A model generated the notes under the pieces. It searched no databases, was not told the DNA's origin, and saw nothing but the letters and a program-made list of their open reading frames with translations. Shown here in pieces: positions 14,738-20,730 of a stretch of 30,236 nt of DNA. A program made the position numbers and the translations under genes. The stretch comes from a virus. Within the stretch, counting starts at the first letter, position 1. Every line of letters begins with the position of its first letter. The stretch is taken from the IMG/VR virus record IMGVR_UViG_3300025133_000439, positions 1-30,236 of that record, one strand, 5' to 3'.

Positions 14738-15853
14738 TTAATCTCCTTCTGTTCCATAAAAATCAACTGCAGAGCCTGTTCTTTCATCGAATTTGGTAAT
14801 AATTTCCTCATCCATGATTTGAAGGACTCTGTTCCTAAACTTACTATCTTCTAACTTGTTGAGCCAGTGAGCCGATTGAAACTTCTCACTTGTCTCGTCT
14901 TCATAGATTAACTCATACCAAGCGCCCGAACGCTTTAAGCTATCTGAACTTTGAATTGCATCAAACCAGCTTTCCTCGTCTTGAATGCCAATCTCATCAC
15001 CCCAAAGAATTTTGAACTGGCATTGGCGGCCTTGCGAACCAAAGCGAGACTTTTCAAGCTTTATTTTTACTGTGTTGCCAATTCGATAATCTTTATCGTC
15101 ATAGACAAAAGATGCCTTTGCTTTTGGTCGCGTGAGCCAAATGCGTAATGAATACGAATAGATAAGGGTTTTTCCGCCCGGAGTCATATAAGGCGTTGTC
15201 ATCGCCTCAGAAGGCGACCGTGTAATATTTGCCTTTAATTGATTAAGGATGAGCAAGGTTGACTTGGCATTCGCAATCGAAACCAAAAGCTTTGACATCC
15301 CTTTAGAAAGGATTCTGGCCTTTACTGCCATTGTTGACTGAGGGTTGAAGTCTCCTTCCATATCAGATATAGAGGGCGTTAGTGCCAAACTGTCCCAGAC
15401 AAACAACATTCTATTTTCATTTGACTTAAGAAGTTCCTCAATTGTTTCTAAAACAAATTCAACGCTTGTCGCTTGGATGTATAAAATATTGCTCGCGTTG
15501 CACCCTGTTCGCTCAAGAAACGAGTTATCCAGAGCAGATTCCGAATCAAAGTAGACTACATCAATCCCTTTTTTCTGAGCATTGGCTGCGATTTGCGCTG
15601 CCATATATGATTTTCCGCTGGATTCTAACCCAGCAATTTCTGTAATCTTTCCTACTGGAATACCCGCAAGCTTTCCACGGCAAATCATACTATCCAACCA
15701 GCGAGAACCAGTTGAAATCCAATCAGTTACATTTGTTGGGTTGTTTTCATCGTTTAAGTCGTGAGCGACTTTCATTCCAGCTTTTTTATTTATAAGCTGT
15801 CTCATTTGATCTATGCTGAGTTTACCAGCTTTTGTTTCTTTTCTTCGCGCCAT
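14738..15853 (-). CDS. uvsX: RecA/UvsX-type recombinase
   Basis: Strand-exchange ATPase of 371 aa, close to T4 UvsX (about 390). The ATG at 15853 (MARRKETKAG) with AAGGAGAAC is chosen over an upstream frame that overlaps the previous gene. Key parts are ISTGSRWLDSMICRGKLAGIP, Walker A GLESSGKS (75-82), the YFDSESALDN catalytic-Glu region, Walker B MLFVWDSLA (Asp153), LLILNQLKANI (motif with the Gln sensor) and TPGGKTLIYSYSLRIWL as in RecA loop 2. It would promote recombination-dependent replication with the gp32-like SSB encoded two genes upstream. Confidence 0.93.
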   Translation of the reverse strand: MARRKETKAGKLSIDQMRQLINKKAGMKVAHDLNDENNPTNVTDWISTGSRWLDSMICRGKLAGIPVGKITEIAGLESSGKSYMAAQIAANAQKKGIDVVYFDSESALDNSFLERTGCNASNILYIQATSVEFVLETIEELLKSNENRMLFVWDSLALTPSISDMEGDFNPQSTMAVKARILSKGMSKLLVSIANAKSTLLILNQLKANITRSPSEAMTTPYMTPGGKTLIYSYSLRIWLTRPKAKASFVYDDKDYRIGNTVKIKLEKSRFGSQGRQCQFKILWGDEIGIQDEESWFDAIQSSDSLKRSGAWYELIYEDETSEKFQSAHWLNKLEDSKFRNRVLQIMDEEIITKFDERTGSAVDFYGTEGD

Positions 15854-15864
15854 TAGCGTTCTCC

Positions 15865-16158
15865 TTATTTTGAAATCTTGAAAGCGTGGAAGCAACTTCG
15901 GAAGCCTTTTCTGTCCATTTTAATGACAACATTTTCTCCGTAGTCTCGCACTTCTAAAATATAATTTTTACTTCTTGAGATTAAGTTTGTTATGTCGCTG
16001 TTGTCAGAACAAAACAGGACATACCCATCTGATAGATCTTTTTTGTGTGCGTTTATGGCGGTTTCTCTATCTGGGCCGCCCCCTTTTCCTTTGAATCTTT
16101 CGGAAAGGCTTTTGATTTTTGCATCAAAGTCCGAGTCAGTTTTTTTATAAAGTTTCAT
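15865..16158 (-). CDS. Hypothetical protein, 97 aa
   Basis: A small basic soluble protein of unknown family. The ATG at 16158 has AAGGAAAATA. It opens KLYKKTDSDFDAKIKSLSERF, then has a glycine patch (KGKGGGPDRE), HKKDLSDGYVLFCSD and a C-terminal beta-rich half ending in FHAFKISK. It sits between the second structured RNA element and uvsX, whose start follows its stop by 11 bases. Genes in this position in T4-like replication clusters are often accessory recombination factors, which is only a hint. Confidence 0.68.
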   Translation of the reverse strand: MKLYKKTDSDFDAKIKSLSERFKGKGGGPDRETAINAHKKDLSDGYVLFCSDNSDITNLISRSKNYILEVRDYGENVVIKMDRKGFRSCFHAFKISK

Positions 16159-16180
16159 TATTTTCCTTAGTGAATGGTTT

Positions 16181-16218
16181 GAGGCACCTATAAACCCGTG
16201 CCTCCCTGCGGTTAAAAT
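16181..16218 (-). ncRNA. Structured RNA element, copy 1 (hairpin in leader of 97-aa gene)
   Basis: Directly after the stop of the low-complexity gene the transcript reads a conserved block (AACCGCAGG) and then a 7-bp hairpin: GAGGCAC / GTGCCTC with a 10-base loop (GGGTTTATAG). GGTT in the loop can pair with the upstream AACC, which would make a small pseudoknot. No U-tract follows. It matches copy 2 at 16626-16664 at all but four positions, and two of those form a compensatory pair. This is a likely cis-acting mRNA structure (operator, processing or stability element) rather than a terminator. Confidence 0.7.
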
Positions 16219-16599
16219 TTACTTTTCAAGAGCGCCCGGAGGAAGCACAGGTTTGACCGTAGGTTTAGTCTCGCCTTTAGTTTCATCCGAAGCCTTCGCT
16301 TCCACTTCAGCTTTTTCATCCGAAGCCTTCGCGTTCTCGCTAGAAGCACCTTCCTTGGTCGCCTCTGGAGAATTGATTTCAGTAGTTGTTTCGGTTGGCG
16401 TCTTAACAATCGCCTCCGTACCTACCGAATCAATTGCCTTAACAGGTGTAGCATTTACTTTCGTAGTTGCCGCAGGGACTGTCTTGGTAACATTTGATGT
16501 AGTCTTTACATCATCTTTAGAATTTGTATAATACAAATAAGCACTTGCGGCAACTGCAATCACTGCAAATGCCACTGCAATTTTATTCAAATCTTGCAT
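16219..16599 (-). CDS. Membrane-anchored low-complexity protein, 126 aa
   Basis: Residues 7-24 (IAVAFAVIAVAASAYLYY) form one transmembrane helix or uncleaved signal anchor. The remaining 100 residues are disordered and rich in Thr, Ala, Glu and Lys, with repeats such as KASDEKAEVE/AKASDETKGE. In the DNA a 19-base direct repeat occurs at 16281-16299 and 16314-16332, a 33-base period. The ATG has AAAGGAGTTAAA. It lies between gp32 and uvsX and is bracketed by two copies of a structured RNA element. The unstructured tail could tether something to the membrane. Function unknown. Confidence 0.78.
   Translation of the reverse strand: MQDLNKIAVAFAVIAVAASAYLYYTNSKDDVKTTSNVTKTVPAATTKVNATPVKAIDSVGTEAIVKTPTETTTEINSPEATKEGASSENAKASDEKAEVEAKASDETKGETKPTVKPVLPPGALEK
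16281..16332. repeat. 19-base direct repeat inside the low-complexity gene
   Basis: TTTCATCCGAAGCCTTCGC occurs exactly at 16281-16299 and again at 16314-16332. It encodes the repeated AKASDE units with an 11-residue period and is probably a recent in-frame duplication. Confidence 0.85.
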
Positions 16600-16625
16600 T
16601 TTAACTCCTTTAAGTTAATAGTAAT

Positions 16626-16664
16626 GAGGCATCTGTGAACCCATGCCTCCCTGCGGTTAAAATC
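16626..16664 (-). ncRNA. Structured RNA element, copy 2 (hairpin downstream of gp32)
   Basis: This starts immediately after the gp32 stop. The stem is GAGGCAT / ATGCCTC with loop GGGTTCACAG, and the same upstream AACCGCAGG block is present. Compared with copy 1 the closing pair has changed from C-G to T-A on both sides, keeping it paired. It lies about 27 bases upstream of the start of the low-complexity gene. No U-run follows the stem. Confidence 0.7.
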
Positions 16665-17399
16665 TTAGCCCAAAAGCTCGCTGAAAGCCTTGTCTACTGT
16701 ATTTTCTTGCGGGGCAGCTTCAGAAACTTCTTCTGAATCATTGTCGCTTTCCAGATAAGCAGAAAGGATATCTTGAACTTCGGTGGCTGTCTTTTTTGCA
16801 TTCTCGAAAAGATCCTCAAACTCAGGGACACCTTCCATCAATTCAACCATTCGGGCCGAATCTTTATGAAGAGGTGATGACTTACGTCGAGGGGTAATTT
16901 TCGTCTCAGGGAATTGAGAACCGGCGGGTTTACCATAGGTAATAACCAAATCAGTTCCGCTTTCAGGATCGGTGATGTCACCGTATTCTGGATTAAGAAC
17001 AAGACTCAGAAGGGTTTCGTAGGCTCGTTTGCCAAAACCCCAAACTTTTACGCCCTCTTCTTCTTCTCCGCGAACAAGAACAGGAGCGAAAAAGCGCTGA
17101 CGAGCGCCAAGCTTTTTGGCCATTCGTTTGGACTCTTCCGTGCCCTCTTTCCAAAGCTGACGGACATAACTATCCAAAGGACAGTCTTCCCCGAAATTTC
17201 GCTTCGGACTCAGGAAGCCCGGATTGTCGCCCACATTATAATGGAACCAGTAATCGCGGAAAGGATCTCCATTAGCTGGAGCTACAATACGAACTGTTTG
17301 ATCTCCATCTTGAGGACGCCAAAACTTATTTGAGCCTCCGTTATTACCATTCTTGAGAGCGGTTTGACGCGCCTTCATTTTTTCCATATCAATTGCCAT
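16665..17399 (-). CDS. Single-stranded DNA-binding protein, T4 gp32-like
   Basis: A 244-aa SSB. The N-terminus is basic (MEKMKARQTALKNG); a core with the gp32-type pattern FWRPQDGDQTVRIVAP and YWFHYNV follows. CPLDSYVRQLW sits where T4 gp32 has its zinc-binding segment, but only one Cys is seen, so zinc binding seems lost. The C-terminus is an acidic, disordered tail (ESDNDSEEVSEAAPQE) ending in the helix DKAFSELLG, as expected for partner recruitment. AAAGGAG precedes ATG 17399. Its neighbours are the tubulin-like gene upstream and structured RNA downstream. It protects ssDNA and loads UvsX and helicase. Confidence 0.88.
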   Translation of the reverse strand: MAIDMEKMKARQTALKNGNNGGSNKFWRPQDGDQTVRIVAPANGDPFRDYWFHYNVGDNPGFLSPKRNFGEDCPLDSYVRQLWKEGTEESKRMAKKLGARQRFFAPVLVRGEEEEGVKVWGFGKRAYETLLSLVLNPEYGDITDPESGTDLVITYGKPAGSQFPETKITPRRKSSPLHKDSARMVELMEGVPEFEDLFENAKKTATEVQDILSAYLESDNDSEEVSEAAPQENTVDKAFSELLG

Positions 17400-17429
17400 A
17401 ATATTATTTTCTCCTTTTAGTTATAGCTA

Positions 17430-17449
17430 CCCTGACAAATCTCTCAGGG
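17430..17449 (-). promoter_or_regulatory. Hairpin in the gp32 leader overlapping the upstream stop codon
   Basis: The transcript can form CCCTGA / TCAGGG with an 8-base loop; the 5' arm contains the TGA stop of the tubulin-like gene. It begins about 50 bases upstream of the gp32 ATG. T4 gp32 represses its own translation by binding a structured leader at a comparable place, so a translational operator is possible. This is inference. Confidence 0.45.
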
Positions 17450-18289
17450 CACAAGTTTTTGTATTAATGAACTGTTAGCTTCACAGTACACATAAATTTG
17501 ATCATAATCTGTCGGAAAGACGGAATATGTAATCTTCATTTTATCATGTTCTACTGATTTTTTAACTTGTTCTTTAATTTTTTCAATCAACGTAAAGTCT
17601 TCTTCAAGTGTTTTACGAGGTACTGCATAATAATACCTTTTTTCTCTTGGAATGTCAAGCTTAAAAAAGTATTTTTCTTCATCATCGTCAAAATTGCAAA
17701 AGCCGATTGAACTCATACGAGCTGTTTTGATACGACCAGTAAAGGTTGAAAAAACAGGCAAGCTGTGTTCAAAAACGTTAATCATGTGATAATTTGAAAC
17801 AATCATTTGATTTATACTTTCCCAATATTTCAAAATAGGAACAGGTCCAATTATACCAGAAATTAATTCATTGTCAAGTAAAATAATACGCTCAAAAAGC
17901 GCAGAACGTGCAAACTCCTGTAACACTCCGAAAAGTAAATTGTTTTGTTGATGTTGGATGAGTCCCAATTCGTCAGGATTGGGCACAACATACATTAAAG
18001 TGATCTTTGTTTTGTTTTTAATTTTCTCAAGAATTCTAAGAGAAGCCCCTGAAACAAGGCCACAACTTGTAATAAAAAGCGTTTCTGGTTCGACGCCCTG
18101 AAGAAACTTGTCAAGGGTCTTTGGAATGTTTTCTTCGTAGGCTTCAGGAGAATCTTGAACTTTAAGGCCAAGAGTTGTTTTTGTTTTTCTAAGACCGGCA
18201 TCGATCTTAAGAACATTATATTCTGAATATTGTTTGAAGCATTCGGCGATATTACAGCCAGCTTGTCCTAAACCAATAACGGTTTGCAT
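17444..18289 (-). CDS. Divergent tubulin/FtsZ-fold protein, 281 aa
   Basis: The N-terminus VIGLGQAGCNIAECF (4-18) followed by YNVLKIDAG matches the first nucleotide loop of FtsZ/CetZ/tubulin (GxGQAGxxI, then strand with D-A). Residues 73-87 (ITSCGLVSGASLRIL) sit where the GGGTGTG tubulin signature belongs but keep only part of the glycines. LLDNELIS (137-144) resembles the FtsZ NDxL nucleotide-base segment. The T7-loop acids that complete the GTPase site at polymer interfaces are not obvious. At 281 aa it is shorter than FtsZ or PhuZ (about 315). GAGGAAGAA precedes the ATG; it lies 8 bases after polA. It could be a filament-forming or regulatory tubulin homologue. Confidence 0.72.
   Translation of the reverse strand: MQTVIGLGQAGCNIAECFKQYSEYNVLKIDAGLRKTKTTLGLKVQDSPEAYEENIPKTLDKFLQGVEPETLFITSCGLVSGASLRILEKIKNKTKITLMYVVPNPDELGLIQHQQNNLLFGVLQEFARSALFERIILLDNELISGIIGPVPILKYWESINQMIVSNYHMINVFEHSLPVFSTFTGRIKTARMSSIGFCNFDDDEEKYFFKLDIPREKRYYYAVPRKTLEEDFTLIEKIKEQVKKSVEHDKMKITYSVFPTDYDQIYVYCEANSSLIQKLVP
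17850..17877 (-). promoter_or_regulatory. Perfect-consensus promoter inside the tubulin-like gene, upstream of gp32
   Basis: On the minus strand TTGACA (17872-17877) and TATAAT (17850-17855) are separated by 16 bases, with a TGG just before the -10 (extended -10 type). It would start a transcript about 445 bases before the gp32 ATG. It lies within a coding sequence, so chance is possible, but both hexamers are exact. Confidence 0.55.
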
Positions 18290-18297
18290 TTCTTCCT

Positions 18298-19479
18298 CTA
18301 TTTAATATTTAATTTTTGCATATCGTGCCAATTCTTACCGGCACTGCAATTTACTTTGAATTTGCCAAATCTTGTATTACAAAAAAGTTCTTTGATATCA
18401 TTTGTAATCAGTTGGTCATCTTCCGAAAAGTCAATCATAATTGAATCATGATTACAAAATTTAATAAAACTCTTTCGTCCCTCAAGAAGCTTCCAAACCT
18501 TATACATCTGTTCGAAAACAAGATCTGCCGCAGTTGATTGAACAATATAATTAACAGCGTGATCCTCGTCGCAATCTATTTTCCTATTATATACCGTCTC
18601 AACCAAATTATCCTTAAAATGGAGATTTTTAATCTTATCTCGGTTGTAAATCTCTGAGAAGCGGGTAGATTCGCTCTTGGGGTTGTAAAGCCAAGCAAAG
18701 ATCAATCTTTTGGCATATTCGCGATCTTTTGACCTTGGAAAAGCATTTACAAGGTTCCAATGATGGAGATCTTCTTCGGGTTGTTCTTTTCCAAGGAGAG
18801 CCAAGGCTACTCGTAATTCACAGGCGTTGAAGTCTATTTCAAATAGCCAATCGTTTGTTGGCTTTAGTGCTCCTCGATATTTCTTTGCCAAGGTCATTAT
18901 TGGAAAGGAATTCGATTTTGTGCTTAAACGCCCTGTGGCAGTTCTGAACTGGTCGTAGATTATATGTTTTTCGCATTTCTTTAAGAGATTATAAGTATTT
19001 TTGTCTTGAACTGTGATCTTGTCGTTTTCTTCGATATCCAGCTTCAAAGGTTGGAACTCGATTTCAGAAATCATCTTTTCCACATTTAAGAGAGAAGAGT
19101 AATTTGCTGGTTTGGAATGGTTGTCAAAAACGTGCTTGCAAGTGGCATCTTTAAGTTTTGCCCAGCTTTTTAGCACATGCTCTGGTATAAGGTCATAGAA
19201 ACAAACGTCTTTAAGACTAAGGCCAGATATAATAGCTGAGTTGAGGAATGCCTTTACTTTTGTTTCTATCGACTCAAGTTCCTCTTTAAGCTCTTCTGGA
19301 CATACTTCATTAAAGTTTTTACCTTGAACGAAGATTTTCGCATAATCAATGTCATAGTCTTTAAGGAAGTTCGCATATGTCCATGTTTGAGTACAAGATG
19401 GATCGACGTTTTCTTGAAATTCTGACCCCTTATAAATCATAAGGCAATCTTTCTTTTTGTCAAAAGTTTGAAAAAGCAT
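18298..19479 (-). CDS. Minimal family A DNA polymerase without exonuclease domain
   Basis: A 393-aa protein whose C-terminal half is a Pol I-type palm/fingers. Landmarks are FRTATGRLS (178-186), motif A WLFEIDFNACELR (Asp216, Glu221), motif B REYAKRLIFAWLY (Arg253, Lys257, Phe261, Tyr265), QSTAAD (314-319), motif C CNHDSIMI (His344, Asp345) and GKNW (381-384). The usual HDE is HDS. There is no 5' nuclease and no DEDD proofreading domain; the first 170 residues are unrecognised. Pol I Klenow is about 605 aa, so fingers and thumb are also short. It is first gene after a promoter; only a weak ribosome site is seen. It may serve repair, gap filling or priming beside DnaE. Confidence 0.88.
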   Translation of the reverse strand: MLFQTFDKKKDCLMIYKGSEFQENVDPSCTQTWTYANFLKDYDIDYAKIFVQGKNFNEVCPEELKEELESIETKVKAFLNSAIISGLSLKDVCFYDLIPEHVLKSWAKLKDATCKHVFDNHSKPANYSSLLNVEKMISEIEFQPLKLDIEENDKITVQDKNTYNLLKKCEKHIIYDQFRTATGRLSTKSNSFPIMTLAKKYRGALKPTNDWLFEIDFNACELRVALALLGKEQPEEDLHHWNLVNAFPRSKDREYAKRLIFAWLYNPKSESTRFSEIYNRDKIKNLHFKDNLVETVYNRKIDCDEDHAVNYIVQSTAADLVFEQMYKVWKLLEGRKSFIKFCNHDSIMIDFSEDDQLITNDIKELFCNTRFGKFKVNCSAGKNWHDMQKLNIK

Positions 19480-19486
19480 TATTACT

Positions 19487-19514
19487 ATTCTAAATTAATT
19501 TATTATTTTGTCAA
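19487..19514 (-). promoter_or_regulatory. Sigma70-like promoter for the polA-tubulin-gp32 operon
   Basis: On the minus strand TTGACA (19509-19514) overlaps the stop codon of the preceding structural gene. TAGAAT (19487-19492) follows after 16 bases. The predicted start of transcription falls within a few bases of the polymerase ATG at 19479, so the transcript may be leaderless. Confidence 0.68.
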
Positions 19515-20707
19515 TCAAAAAAGTATGGAGTTGGGTCATCTTTTGTATAAATCTTTGAATTTATTAACTTAAGGTCGATATAATTTAAAACTCTTTTAGT
19601 GTCTCCGAGATTGTAATAAGCACTAATGTTCTTCACCAGACTATCGTAATCGCTTTCTTGATCATTCTCAATCAATCTTATTCTAAAGTATAACTTTAAA
19701 AAATATTCTTCGCCATACTTTTCTTTAAATTCTTGAAAAGTTTTCGGAATCGTCTCAACGGGAAGTTCTTTTACGAGAGTGGTTTCATAATCTGAAAAAA
19801 GTGGGGAGCCGTATTTTATGGAACCCAAGCTTACTTTAACTTTTTGATATGTAGAATTCACTGAATAATGACTTGAGTAGAGAATGTATAAGTATTTCTT
19901 AAAATTCTCAAAATCAATCTCAGAAGCGGTGTAATAGTAACTCTCAAAGAGGTCAGGAATGCTCGAAACCTTGTGTTGTCGCTGGCGCACTGGTTGTTGG
20001 TATGAAATCATTTTGGGATTTGTAAGGTCGGCGATAAGCTGCCAAGGAGCGTTCTTGTTGATTCTGAATCCGAAATCTCTACAAGGATCGACAAAGCTTG
20101 CATATTCAAACGTGTCGAGATACTTTTCAACTTTATTTTTATTGTCCCCGTGGTCATCATTCGATAAATCGACAATCAATCCTGAAATCTTATTGGTACA
20201 GTTGTTACTCAAAATAAACTCGTTTTGAGTGATAGACACGTCGGGTGCCACCATCCTTGCAAATCTTAAATACTCTTTAACGAAAGAATCAAAATTCTTT
20301 ACTGTCTTGTCAACTAAATAAGAATTCAAAAACGGGTTGAATATAAAATCATTAAAATATTTATCATATTCTACCGGGAGGGACTTCCAAGCCTTTTTGG
20401 GAGAAAAATCCCCTAAGAAATCCAGAGAAAAAACCTTTCTCTCTTTTGCCCTGTCCATAAACGACTTGAGATCTCGAAACGCATCGGAAACAAAATTCAA
20501 TGCTTTGAATTGTCCTTTGTCATCAATGGCCGTAAGAAACTTTTCCTTTGGATATACTGTGATGCCCTTTGTGTTTATTTTACCATAATATGGCCTACTA
20601 TACCACAAGTCATAAAGTTTATCGGGTGGTGTCGCTGGAAAGGCATTGTTATAATTTATTTTGTTTTTAAAACATACCGAAGGTTTTGATGAGTTATTAC
20701 TGAACAT
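19511..20707 (-). CDS. Hypothetical, probably virion protein, 398 aa
   Basis: I do not recognise the family. The protein is mixed alpha/beta and rich in Tyr, Phe, Asp and Asn, with no signal or membrane segment. It has segments such as LYDLWYSRPYYGKI, ALNFVSDAFRDL, VDPCRDFGFRINKNAPW and FESYYYTASEIDF. It is the last gene of the virion block, 24 bases after the hub-like gene, and its stop overlaps the polymerase promoter, so it ends the late unit. Position suggests a baseplate or tail component. The ATG at 20707 has no good ribosome site. Confidence 0.7.
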   Translation of the reverse strand: MFSNNSSKPSVCFKNKINYNNAFPATPPDKLYDLWYSRPYYGKINTKGITVYPKEKFLTAIDDKGQFKALNFVSDAFRDLKSFMDRAKERKVFSLDFLGDFSPKKAWKSLPVEYDKYFNDFIFNPFLNSYLVDKTVKNFDSFVKEYLRFARMVAPDVSITQNEFILSNNCTNKISGLIVDLSNDDHGDNKNKVEKYLDTFEYASFVDPCRDFGFRINKNAPWQLIADLTNPKMISYQQPVRQRQHKVSSIPDLFESYYYTASEIDFENFKKYLYILYSSHYSVNSTYQKVKVSLGSIKYGSPLFSDYETTLVKELPVETIPKTFQEFKEKYGEEYFLKLYFRIRLIENDQESDYDSLVKNISAYYNLGDTKRVLNYIDLKLINSKIYTKDDPTPYFFD

Positions 20708-20730
20708 ATGATAAATAGATTCCCAGTGTA

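Noticed and set aside
15854-15895. Longer N-terminus for UvsX starting at 15895.
   Set aside because: It would overlap the 97-aa gene and lacks a ribosome site, while ATG 15853 has AAGGAG at good spacing.
16253-16531. 92-aa plus-strand frame rich in Val, Ser and Ala.
   Set aside because: It is the mirror of the low-complexity Thr/Glu/Lys tail of the minus-strand gene; such repeats open antisense frames by composition.
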